Part shown: in pieces, positions 24,401 to 36,500 of the stretch
Layout of the letters: each line of letters opens with the position of its first letter
Numbering within the stretch: position 1 is the first letter of the stretch
Source of the DNA: Chlorocebus sabaeus
Lineage: Eukaryota; Chordata; Mammalia; Primates; Cercopithecidae
Reading direction: 5' to 3'
NCBI RefSeq assembly: GCF_047675955.1
Contig: NW_027327633.1
Location: 124,001-188,000 of the forward strand
DNA: 64,000 bases
Notes under the pieces: generated by a model
What the model was told of the DNA's origin: nothing
Databases searched by the model: none
Seen by the model: only the letters and a program-made list of their open reading frames with translations
Position numbers and translations under genes: made by a program

Positions 24401-27400
24401 TGTGAGATGAATTAACAGAACACAGAGCAGTTTCTCAGAAAGCTTCTTTCCAGTTTTGAACGGAAGATATTTCCTTTTTCACCATAGCCCTCTATGGGCT
24501 TCCAAATATCACTTTGCCAATTCCACAAGAACAGCCTTAGCGAAAATCTTCTTGAAGGGAAAGATGTAACTCTGTGAGATGAATTAACAGAACACAGAGC
24601 AGTTTCTCAGAAAGCTTCTTTCCAGTATTGAACGCAAGATATTTCCTTTTTTCAGTATCAATCCATGGACTTCCAAATATGACTTTGCCAATTCCAAAAG
24701 AACAGCCTTAGCGAAAGGCTTCTTGAAGGGAAAGATGTAACTCTGTGAGATGAATTAACAGAACACAGAGCAGTTTCTCAGAAATCTTCTTTCCAGTTTT
24801 TAACGGAAGATATTTCCTTTTTCACCATAGCCCTATATGGGCTTCCAAATATCACTTTGCCAATTCCACAAGAACAGCCTTATCGAAAGGCTTCTTTAAG
24901 GGAAAGATGTAACTGTGTGAGATGAATTAACAGAACACAGAGCAGTTTCTCAGAAAGCTTCTTTCCAGTTTTGAAAGGAAAATACTTCCTTTTTCACCAT
25001 AGCCCTCTAAGGGCTTCCAAATATCCCGTTGCCAATTCCACAAGAACAGCCTTAGCGAAAGGCTTCTTGAAGGGACAGATGTAACTCTGTGAGATGAATT
25101 AACAGAACACAGAGCAGTTTCTCAGAAAGCTACTTTCCAGTTTTGAACGGAAGATATTTCCTTTTTCACCATAGCCCTCTATGGGCTTCCAAATATCACT
25201 TTGCCAATTCCACAAGAACAGCCTAAGCGAAGGGCTTTTTGAAGGGAAAGATGTAAGTCTGTAAGATGAATTAACAGAACACAGAGCAGTTTCTCAGAAA
25301 GCTTCTTTCCAGTTTTGAAGGGAAGATACTTCCTTTTTCACCATAAACCTCTATGGGCTTCCAAATATCACTTTGCCCATTCCACAAGAACAGCCTTAGC
25401 GAAAGGCTTCTTGAAGGGAAAGATGTAACTCTTAGAGATGAATTAACAGAACACAGAGCAGTTTCTCAGATAGCTTCTTTCCAATATTGAACGCAAGATA
25501 TTTCCTTTTTCACAGTACCCCTCCATGGACTTCCAAATATCACTTTGCCAATACCACAAGAACAGCCTTAGCGAAAGGCTTCTTGAAGGGAAAGGTGTAA
25601 CTCTGTGAGTTGAATTAACAGAACACAGAGCAGTTTCTCAGAAAGCTTCTTTCCAGTTTTGAACGGAAGATATTTCCTTTTTCACCATAGCCCTCTAAGG
25701 GCTTCCAAATATCACTTTGCCAATTCCACAAGAACAACCTTAGCGAAAGGATTCATGAAGGGAAAGATGTAACTCTGTGAGATGAATTAAAATTACGCAG
25801 AGCAGTTTCTCAGAAAGCTTCTTTCCAGTTTTGAAAGGAAGATATTTCCTTTTTCACCATAGCCCTCTATGGGCTTCCAAATATCCCTTTGCCAATTCAA
25901 CAAGAACAGCCTTAGCGAAAGGATTCCTGAAGGGAAAGATGTAACTCTTTGTGATGAATTAACAGAACACAGAGCAGTTTCTCAGAAAGCTTCTTTCCAG
26001 TTTTGAACGGAAGATATTTCCTTTTTCACCATAGCCCTCTATGGGCTTCCAAATATCCCTTTGCCAATTCCACAAGAACAGCCTTAGCGAAAGGCTTCTT
26101 GAAGGGAAAGATGTAACTCTGTGAGATGAATTAACAGAACACAGAGCAGTTTCTCAGAAAGCTTCTTTCCAGTATTGAACGCAAGATATTTCCTTTTTCA
26201 CCATAGCCCTCTATGGGCTTCCAAATATCACTTTGCCAATTCCACAAGAACAGCCTTAGCGAAGGGCTTATTGAAGGGAAAGATGTAACTCTGTGAGATG
26301 AATTAACAGAACACAGAGCAGTTTCTCAGAAAGCTTTTTTCCAGTATTGAACGCAAGTTATTTCCTTTTTCACCGTTGCCCTCTGTGGCCTTCCAAATAT
26401 CCCTTTGCCAATTCCACAAGAACAGTCTTAGCGAAAGGCTTCTTGAAGGCAAAGATGTAGCTCTGTGAGATGAATTAACAGAACACAGAGCAGTTTCTCA
26501 GAAAGCTTCTTTCCAGTTTTGAACGGAAGATATTTCCTTTTTCACCATAGCCCTCTATGGGCTTCCAAATATCCCTTTGCCAATTCCACAAGAACAGCCT
26601 TAGCGAAAGGCTTCTTGAAGGGAAAGATGTAACTCTGTGAGATGAATTAACAGAACACAGAGCAGTTTCTCAGAAAGCTTCTTTCCAGTTTTGAACGGAA
26701 GATATTTCCTTTTTCACCATAGCCCTCTATGGGCTTCCAAATATCCCTTTGCCATTTCCACAAGAACAGCCTTAGCGAAAGGCTTCTTGAAGGGAAAGAT
26801 GTAACTCTGTGAGATGAATTAACAGAACACAGAGCAGTTTCTCAGAAAGCTTCTTTCCAGTTTTGAACGTAAGATATTTCCTTTTTCACCATAGCCCTCT
26901 ATGGGCTTCCAAATATCACTTTGCCAACTCCACAAGAACAGCCTTAGCGAAAGGCTTCTTGAAGGGAAAGATGTAACACTGTGGGTTGAATTAACAGAAC
27001 AAAGAGCAGTTTCTCAGAAAGCTTCTTTCCAGTTTTGAACGGAAGATATTTCGTTTTTCACCATAGCCCTCTATGGGCTTCCAAATATCCCTTTGCCAAT
27101 TCCACAAGAACAGCCTTAGCGAAAGGCTTATTGAAGGGAAAGATGTAACTCTGTGAGATGAATTAACAGAACACACAGCAGTTTCTCAGAAAGCTTCTTT
27201 CCAGTTTTGAACGGAAGATATTTCCTTTTTCACCATAGCCCTCTATGGGCTTCTAAATATCACTTTGCCAATTCCACAAGAACAGCCTTAGCGAAAGGCT
27301 TCTTGAAGGGAAAGATGTAACTCTGTGAGATGAATTAACAGAACACAGAGCAGTTTCTCAGAAAGCTTCTTTCCAGTATTGAACGCAAGATATTTCCTTT

Positions 27401-28786
27401 TTCACCATAGCCCTCTATGGGCTTCCAAATATCACTTTGCCAATTCCACAAGAACAGCCTCAGCGAAGGGCTTATTGAAGGGAAAGATGTAACTCTGTGA
27501 GATGAATTAACAGAACACAGAGCAGTTTCTCAGAAAGCTTTTTTCCAGTATTGAACGCAAGATATTTCCTTTTTCACCGTTGCCCTCTGTGGCCTTCCAA
27601 ATATCACTTTGCCAATTCCACAAGAACAGTCTTAGCGAAAGGCTTCTTGAAGGAAAAGATGTAGCTCTGTGAGATGAATTAACAGAACACAGAGCAGTTT
27701 CTCAGAAAGCTTCTTTCCAGTTTTGAACGGAAGATATTTCCTTTTTCACCATAGCCCTCTATGGGCTTCCAAATATCACTTTGCCAATTCCACAAGAACA
27801 GCCTTAGCGAAAGGCTTCTTGAAGGGAAAGATGTAACTCTGTGAGATGAATTAACAGAACACAGAGCAGTTTCTCAGAAAGCTTCTTTCCAGTATTGAAC
27901 GCAAGATATTTCCTTTTTCACCATAGCCCTCTATGGGCTTCCAAATATCACTTTGCCAATTCCACAAGAACAGCCTTAGCGAAAGGCTTCTTGAAGGGAA
28001 AGATGTAACTCTGTGAGATGAATTAACAGAACACAGAGCAGTTTCTCAGAAAGCTTCTTTCCAGTATTGAACGCAAGATATTTCCTTTTTTCAGTATCCC
28101 TCCATGGACTTCCAAATATCATTTTGCCAATTCCAAAAGAACAGCCTTAGCGAAAGGCTTCTTGAAGGGAAAGATGTAACTCTGTGAGATGAATTAACAG
28201 AACACAGAGCATTTTCTCAGAAATCTTCTTTCCAGTTTTTAACGGAAGATATTTCCTTTTTCACCATAGCCCTATATTGGCTTCCAAATATCACTTTGCC
28301 AATTGCACAAGAACAGCCTTAGCGAAAGGCTTCTTGAAGGGAAAGATGTAACTCTGTGAGATGAATTAACATAACACAGAGCAGTTTCTCAGAAAGCTTC
28401 TTTCCAGTTTTGAAAGGAAAATACTTCCTTTTTCACCATAGCCCTCTAAGGGCTTCCAAATATCCCGTTGCCAATTCCACAAGAACAGCCTTAGCGAAAG
28501 GCTTCTTGAAGGGAAAGATGTAACTCTGTGAGATGAATTAACAGAACGCAGAGCAGTTTCTCAGAAAGCTTCTTTCCAGTTTTGAACGGAAGATATTTCC
28601 TTTTTCACCATAGCCCTCTATGGGCTTCCAAATATCCCTTTGCCAATTCCACAAGAACAGCCTAAGAGAAGGGCTTTTTGAAGGGAAAGATGTAAGTCGG
28701 TGAGATGAATTAACAGAACACATAGCAGTTTCTCAGAAAGCTTCTTTCCAGTTTTGAACGGAAGATACTTCCTTTTTCACCATAGC
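18473..28786. repeat. Higher-order unit, copy 2 (10,314 bp, 60 monomers)
   Basis: Tandem duplicate of 8159-18472 in the same orientation. In the stretches I compared base by base I found one substitution, T at 13226 against G at 23540 (GTAACTCTG against GTAACGCTG), and no indel. Such identity points to a very recent duplication or gene-conversion-like homogenisation. A collapsed or falsely duplicated assembly is the main alternative. Confidence 0.9.
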
Positions 28787-28909
28787 CCTCTATGGGCTTC
28801 CAAATATCACTTTGCCCATTCCACAAGAACAGCCTTAGCGAAAGGCTTCTTGAAGGGAAAGATGTAACTCTTAGAGATGAATTAACAGAACACAGAGCAG
28901 TTTCTCAGA
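28787..28909. repeat. Truncated third copy of the 10,314-bp unit
   Basis: Identity at the 10,314-bp offset continues through CTCTTAGAGATG to 28909. It ends where CAGATAGC at 18592 is replaced by CAGAAAGC at 28906. The point of loss lies inside a monomer, so the copy is cut off after 123 bp. Confidence 0.75.
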
Positions 28910-29640
28910 AAGCTTCTTTCCAGTTTTGAACGGAAGATATTTCCTTTTTCACCATAGCCCTCTATGGTCTTCCAAATATCCCTTTGCCAATACCACAATA
29001 ACAGCCTTAGCCAAAGGCTTCTTGAAGGGAAAGATGTAACTCTGTGAGATGAATTAACAGAACACAGAGCAGTTTCTCAGAAAGCTTCTTTCCAGTTTTG
29101 AACGGAAGATATTTCCTTTTTCACCATAGACCTCTATGAGCTTCCAAATATCCCTTTGCCAATTCCACAATAACAGCCTTAGCGAAAGGCTTCTTGAAGG
29201 GAAAGATGTAACTCTGTGAGATGAATTAACAGAACACAGAGCAGTTTCTCAGAAAGCTTCTTTCCAGTTTTGAACGGAAGATATTTCCTTTCTCACCATA
29301 GCCCTCTATGGGCTTCCAAATATCACTTTGCCAATTCCACAAGAACAGCCTAAGCGAAGGGCTTTTGAAGGGAAAGATGTAAGTCTGTAAGATGAATTAA
29401 CAGAACACAGAGCAGTTTCTCAGAAAGCTTCTTTCCAGTTTTGAAGGGAAGATACTTCCTTTTTCACCATAGCCCTCTATGGGCTTCCAAATATCACTTT
29501 GCCCATTCCACAAGAACAGCCTTAGCGAAAGGCTTCTTGAAGGGAAAGATGTAACTCTTAGAGATGAATTAACAGAACACAGAGCAGTTTCTCAGATAGC
29601 TTCTTTCCAATATTGAACGCAAGATATTTCCTTTTTCACC

Positions 29641-30950
29641 ATAGCCCTCTATGGGCTTCCAAATATCCCTTTGCCAATACCACAATAACAGCCTTAGCGA
29701 AAGGCTTCTTGAAGGGAAAGATGTAACTCTGGGAGATGAATTAACAGAACACAGAGCAGTTTCTCAGAAAGCTTCTTCCCAGTTTTGAACGGAAGATATT
29801 TCCTTTTTCACCCTAGCCCTCTATGGGCTTCCAAATATCACTTTGCCAATTCCACAAGAACAACATTAGCGAAAGGATTCATGAAGGGAAAGAAGTAACT
29901 CTATGAGATGAATTAACAGAACGCAGAGCAGTTTCTCAGACAGCGTCTTTCCAGTTTTGAACGGAAGATATTTCCTTTTTCACCATAGATCTCTATGGGC
30001 TTCCAAATATCACTTTGCCAATTCCACAAGAACAGCCTTAGCGAAAGGCTTCTTGAAGGGAAAGATGTAACTCTGTGAGATGAATTAACAGAACACAGAG
30101 CAGTTTCTCAGAAAGCTTCTTTCCAGTTTTGAACGGAAGATATTTCCTTTTTCACCATAGCCCTCTATGGGCTTCCAAATATCACTTTGCCTATTCCGCA
30201 AGAACAGACTTAGCGAAAGGCTTCTTGAAGGGAAAGATGTAACTCTGTGAGATGAATTAACAGAACACAGAGCAGTTTCTCACAAAGCTTCTTTCCAGTA
30301 TTGAACGCAAGATATTTCCTTTTTCACCGTAGCCCTCCATGGGCTTCCAAATATCACTTTGCCAATTCCACAAGAACAACCTTAGCGAAAGGCCTCTTGA
30401 AGGCAAAGATGTAACTCGGTGAGATGAATTAACAGAACACAGAGCAGTTTCTCAGAAAGCTTCTTTCCAGTTTTGAACGGAAGATATTTCCTTTTTCACA
30501 ATAGCCCTCTATGGGCTTCCAAATATCCCTTTGCCAATATCAAATGAACAGCCTTAGCGAAAGGCTTCTTGAAGAGAAAGATGTAACTCTGTGAGATGAA
30601 TTAACAGAACACAGAGCAGTTTCTCAGAAAGCTTCTTTCCAGTATTGAACGGAAGATATTTCCTTTTTCACCGTAGCCCTCTTTGGCCTTCCAAATATCA
30701 CTTTGCCAATTCCACAAGAACAGTCTTAGCGAAAGGCTTCTTGAAGGCAAAGATGTAGCTCTGTGAGATGAATTAACAGAACACAGAGCAGTTTCTCAGA
30801 AAGCTTCTTTCCAGTTTTGAACGGAAGATATTTCATTTTTCACCATAGCCCTCTATGGGCTTCCAAATATCACTTTGCCAATTCCACAAGAACAGCCTTA
30901 GCGAAAGGCTTCTTGAAGGGAAAGATGTATCTGTTAGAGATGAATTAACA
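29641..30950. repeat. Imperfect internal duplicate, left member
   Basis: Aligns with 32391-33530. The offset is 2,750 bp up to about 30420, then 2,578 bp after one extra monomer here (about 30421-30600). Shared markers are CTCTGGGAGATG, CTTCTTCCCA, ATTAGCGAAAGGATTCATG, AACTCTATGAG, ATTCCGCAAGAACAGAC, AGGCAAAGATGTAACTCGG and GTATCTGTTAGAG. Divergence is visibly greater than between the copies of the long units. Confidence 0.7.
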
Positions 30951-31289
30951 GAACACAGAGCAGTTTCTCAGAAAGCTTCTTTCCAATATTGAACGCAAGA
31001 TATTTCCTTTTTCACAGTAGCCCTCCATGGACTTCCAAATATCACTTTGCCAATTCCACAAGAACAGTCTTAGCGAAAGGCTTCTTGAAGGGAAATTTGT
31101 AACTCTGTGAGTTGAAATAACAGAACACAGAGCAGTTTCTCAGAAAGCTTCTTTCCAGTTTTGAACGGAAGATATTTCGTTTTTCAACATAGCCCTCTAT
31201 GGGCTTCCAAATATCACTTTGCCAATACCACAATAACAGCCTTAGCGAAAGGCTTCTTGGAGGGAAAGATGTAACTCTGTGAGATGAAT

Positions 31290-31312
31290 TAACAGAACAC
31301 AGCAGTTTCTCA
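31290..31312. repeat. Two-base deletion in a monomer
   Basis: AACACAGCAG replaces AACACAGAGCAG, shortening this monomer to 170 bp and destroying the right arm of inverted repeat 3. It is the only 2-bp change I found. The other off-length monomers are 1 bp off: the 15 T-rich variants; shortened T tracts at about 2290, 4708, 6941, 11581, 13818, 21896 and 24132; CTTCTACCAG at about 4163; GGCTTTTGAAGG at about 29359; and lengthened T tracts at about 42183, 51988 and 59899. Confidence 0.75.
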
Positions 31313-32390
31313 GAAAGCTTCTTTCCAGTTTTGAACGGAAGATATTTCCTTTTTCACCATAGTCCTCTATGGGCTTCCAAATATCACTTTGCCAATTCCA
31401 CAAAAACAACATTAGCGAAAGGATTCATAAGGGGAAAGATGTAACTCTGTGAGATGAATTAAAAGAACACAGAGCAGTTTCTCAGAAAGCTTCTTTCCAG
31501 TTTTGAAAGGAAGATACTTCCTTTTTCACCATAGCCCTCTATGGGCTTCCAAATATCCCTTTGCCAATTCCACAAGAACAGCCTTAGCGAAAGGCTTCTT
31601 GAAGGGAAAGATGTAACTCTGTGAGATGAATTAACAGAACACAGAGCAGTTTCTCAGAAAGCTTCTTTCCAGTTTTGAACGGAACATACTTCCTTTTTCA
31701 CCATAGCCCCCTATGGGCTTGCAAATATCCCTTTGCTAATTAAACAAGAACAGACTTAGCGAAAGGCTTCTTGAAGGGAAAGATGTAACTCTGTGAGATG
31801 AATTAACAGAACACAGAGCAGTTTCTCAGAAAGCTTCTTTCCAGTTTTGAACGGAAGATATTTCCTTTTTCACCATAGCCCTCTATGGGCTTCCAAATAT
31901 CACTTTGCCAGTTCCACAAGAACAGCCTTAGCGAAAGGCTTCTTGAAGGGAAAGATGTAACTCTGTGAGATAAATTACCAGAACACAGAGCAGTTTCTCA
32001 GAAAGCTTCTTTCCAGTTTTGACCGGAAGATACTTCCTTTTTCACCATAACCCTCCATGGGCTTCCAAATATCTCTTTGCCAATTCCACAAGAACAGCCT
32101 TAGCGAAAGGATTCTTGAAGGGAAAAATGTAACTCTGTGAGATGAATTAACAGAACACAGAGCAGTTTCTCAGAAAGCTTCTTTCCAGTTTTGAACGGAA
32201 GATATTTCGTTTTTCACCATAGCCCTCTATGCGCTTCCAAATATCACTTTGCCAATTCCACAAGAACAGCCTTAGCGAAGGGCTTATTGAAGGGAAATAT
32301 GTAACTCTGTGAGATGAATTAACAGAACACAGAACTGTTTCTCAGAAAGCTTCTTTCCAGTTTTGAACGGAAGTTATTTCCTTTTTCACC

Positions 32391-33530
32391 ATAGCCCACT
32401 ATGGGCTTCCAAATATCCCTTTGCCAATACCACAATAACAGCCTTAGCGAAAGGCTTCTTGAAGGGAAAGATGTAACTCTGGGAGATGAATTAACAGAAC
32501 ACAGAGCAGTCTCTCAGAAAGCTTCTTCCCAATTTTGAACGGAAGATATTTCGTTTTTCACCATAGCCCCCTATGGGCTTCCAAATATCACTTTGCCAAT
32601 TCCACTAGAACAATATTAGCGAAAGGATTCATGAAGGGAAAGATGTAACTCTATGAGATGAATTAACAGAACGCAGAGCAGTTTCTCAGACATCTTCTTT
32701 TCAGTTTTGAACGGAAGATATTTCCTTTTTCACCATAGATCTCTAAGGGGTTCCAAATATCACTTTGCCAATTCCACAAGAACAGACTTAGCGAAAGGCT
32801 TCTTGAAGGGAAAGATGTAACTCTGTGAGATGAATTAACAGAACACAGAGCAGTTTCTCAGAAAGCTTCTTTCCAGTTTTGAACGGAAGATATTTTCGTT
32901 TTCACCATACCCCTCTAAGGGCTTCCAAATATCACTTTGCCAATTCCGCAAGAACAGACTTAGCGAAAGGCTTCTTGAAGGGAAAGATGTAACTCTGTGA
33001 GATGAATTAACAGAACACAGAGCAGTTTCTCAGAAAGCTTCTTTCCAGTATTGAACGCAAGATATTTCCTTTTTCACCGTAGCCCTCCATGGGCTTCCAA
33101 ATATCACTTTGCCAATTCCACAAGAACAACATTAGCGAAAGGCTTCTTGAAGGCAAAGATGTAACTCGGTGAGATGAATTAACAGAACACAGAGCAGTTT
33201 CTCAGAAAGCTTCTTTCCAGTATTGAACGCAAGATATTTCCTTTTTCACCGTAGCCCTCTGTGGCCTTCCAAATATCACTTTGCCAATTCCACAAGAACA
33301 GTCTTAGCGAAAGGCTTCTTGAAGGTAAAGATGTAGCTCTGTGAGATGAATTAACAGGACACAGAGCAGTTTCTCAGAAAGCTTCTTTCCAGTTTTGAAC
33401 GGAAGATATTTCATTTTTCACCAAAGCCCTCTATGGGCTTCCAAATATCACTTTGCCAATTCCACAAGAACAGCCTTAGCGAAAGGCTTCTTGAAGGGAA
33501 AGATGTATCTGTTAGAGATGAATTAACAGA
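32391..33530. repeat. Imperfect internal duplicate, right member
   Basis: Partner of 29641-30950, one monomer shorter. Point differences include CCACTATGGG against CCTCTATGGG, CAATATTAGC against CAACATTAGC, and GTTCC against CTTCC in the monomer at about 32750. Confidence 0.7.
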
Positions 33531-36500
33531 ACACAGAGCAGTTTCTCAGAAAGCTTCTTTCCAGTTTTGAACGGAAGATATTTCCTTTTTCACCATAGCC
33601 CTATATGGGCCTCCAAATATCCCTTTGCCAATTCCAAAAGAACAGCCTTAGCGAAAGGCTTCTGGAAGGGAAAGATGTAACTCGGTGAGATGAATTAACA
33701 GAACACAGAGCAGTTTCTCAGAAAGCTTCTTTCCAGTTTTGAAAGGAAGATACTTCCTTTTTCACCATAGCCCACTATGGGCTTCCAAATATCACTTTGC
33801 CAATTCCACAAGAACAGCCTTAGCGAAAGGCTTCATGAAGGGAAAGATGTAACTCTGTGAGATGAATTAACAGAACACAGAGCAGTTTCTCAGAAAGCTT
33901 CTTTCCAGTTTTGAACGGAAGATATTTCCTTTTTCACCATAGCCCTCTAAGGGCTTCCAAATATCCCTTTGCCAATTCCACAAGAACAGCCTTAGCGAAA
34001 GGCTTCTTGAAGGGAAAGATGTAACTCTGTGAGATGAATTAACAGAACACAGAGCAGTTTCTCAGAAAGCTTCTTTCCAGTTTTGAACGGAAGATATTTC
34101 CTTTTTCACCATAGCCCTCTATGGGCTTCCAAATATCACTTTGCCAATTCCACAAGAACAACATTAGCGAAAGGATTCATGAAGGGAAAGATGTAACTCT
34201 GTGAGATGAATTAACAGAACGCAGAGAAGTTTCTCAGAAAGCTTCTTTCCAGTTTTGAACGGAAGATATTTCCTTTTTCACCATAGCCCTCTATGGGCTT
34301 CCAAATATCCCTTTGCCATTTCCACAAGAACAGCCTTAGCGAAAGGCTTCTTGAAGGGAAAGATGTAACTCTTAGAGATGAATTAACAGAACACAGAGCA
34401 GTTTCTCAGAAAGCTTCTTTCCAGTTTTGAACGGAAGATATTTCCTATTTCACCATAGCCCTCTATGGGCTTACAAATATCACTTTGCCAAATCCACAAG
34501 AACAGCCTTAGCGAAAGGCTTCTTGAAGGGAAAGATGTAACACTGTGGGTTGAATTAACAGAACAAAGAGCAGTTTCTCAGAAAGCTTCTTTCCAGTTTT
34601 GAACGGAAGATACTTCCTTTTTCACCATAGCCCTCTATGGGCTTCCAAATATCCCTTTGCCAATTCCACAAGAACAGCCTTAGCGAAAGGCTTCTTGAAG
34701 GGAAAGATGTAACTCTGTGAGATGAATTAACAGAACGCACTGGAGTTTCTCAGAAAGCTTCTTTCCAGTTTTGAACGGAAGATATTTCGTTTTTCACCAT
34801 AGCCCTCTATGGGCTTCCAAATATCCCTTTGCCAATTCCACAAGAACAGCCTTAGCGAAAGGCTTCTTGAAGGGAAAGATGTAACTCTGTGAGATGAATT
34901 AACAGAACACACAGCAGTTTCTCAGAAAGCTTCTTTCCAGTTTTGAACGGAAGATATTTCCTTTTTCACCATAGCCCTCTATGGGCTTCCAAATATCACT
35001 TTGCCAATTCCACAAGAACAGCCTTAGCGAAAAGCTTCTTGAAGGGAAAGATGTAACTCTGTGAGATGAATTAACAGAACACAGAGCAGTTTCTCAGAAA
35101 GCTTCTTTCCAGTATTGAACGCAAGATATTTCCTTTTTCACCATAGCCCTCTATGGGCTTCCAAATATCACTTTGCCAATTCCACAAGAACAGCCTTAGC
35201 GAAAGGCTTCTTGAAGGGAAAGATGTAACTCTGTGAGATGAATTAACAGAACACAGAGCAGTTTCTCAGAAAGCTTTTTTGCAGTATTGAACGCAAGATA
35301 TTTCCTTTTTCACCGTTGCCCTCTGTGGCCTTCCAAATATCACTTTGCCAATTCCACAAGAACAGTCTTAGCGAAAGGCTTCTTGAAGGCAAAGATGTAG
35401 ATCTGTGAGATGAATTAACAGAACACAGAGCAGTTTCTCAGAAAGCTTCTTTCCAGTTTTGAACGGAAGATATTTCCTTTTTCACCATAGCCCTCTATGG
35501 GCTTCCAAATATCCCGTTGCCAATTCCACAAGAACAGCCTTAGCGAAAGGCTTCTTGAAGGGAAAGATGTAACTCTGTGAGATGAATTAACAGAACGCAG
35601 AGAAGTTTCTCAGAAAGCTTCTTTCCAGTTTTGAACGGAAGATATTTCGTTTTTCACCATAGCCCTCTATGGGCTTCCAAATATCACTTTGCCAATTCCA
35701 CAAGAACAGCCTTAGCGAAGGGCTTATTGAAGGGAAATATGTAACTCTCTGAGATGAATTATCAGAACACAGAGCAGTTTCTCAGAAAGCTTCTTTCCAG
35801 TTTTGAACGGAAGATATTTCGTTTTTCACCATAGCCCTCTATGGACTTCCAAATATCCCTTTGCCATTTCCACAAGAACAGCCTTAGCGAAAGGCTTCTT
35901 GAAGGGAAAGATGTAACTCTGTGAGATGAATTAACAGAACACAGAGCAGTTTCTCAGAAAGCTTCTTTCCAGTTTTGAACGTAAGATATTTCCTTTTTCA
36001 CAGTAGCCCTCCATGGACTTCCAAATATCACTTTGCCAGTTCCACAAGAACAGCCTTAGCGAAAGGCTTCTTGAAGGGAAAGCTGTAACTCTGTCAGTTG
36101 AATTAACAGAACACAGAGCAGTTTCTCAGAAAGCTTCTTTCCAGTTTTGAACGGAAGATACTTCGTTTTTCACCATAGCCCTCTATGGGCTTCCAAATAT
36201 CCCTTTGCCAATTCCACAAGAACAGCCTTAGAGAAGGGCTTATTGAAGGGAAATATGCAACTCTGTGAGATGAATTAAGAGAACACAGAGCAGTTTCTCA
36301 GAAAGCTTCTTTCCAGTTTTGAACGGAAGATATTTCCTTTTTCACCATAGCCCTCTATGGGCTTCCAAATATCACTTTGCCAATTCCACAAGAACAGCCT
36401 TAGCGAAAGGCTTCTTGAAGGGAAAGATGTAACTCTGTGAGATGAATTAACAGAACACAGAGCAGTTTCTCAGAAAGCTTCTTTCCAGTTTTGAACGGAA

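Larger units (their letters stand above)
28910..36413. repeat. Heterogeneous middle block (~44 monomers)
   Basis: This block belongs to neither long unit. It has more singleton variants than its flanks, for example ATATCAAATGAACAG (about 30537), CATTTTTCACC (30834), TTAAACAAGAAC (31740), TGACCGGAAG (32020) and ATTTTCGTTTTCACC (32892). It also has the only 2-bp monomer deletion I found (AACACAGCAG at about 31296). The ACACTGTGGGTTG monomer at 34541 and the GTTGCCCTCTGTGG monomer at about 35310 link it to the other blocks. No non-satellite sequence is present. Confidence 0.8.
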
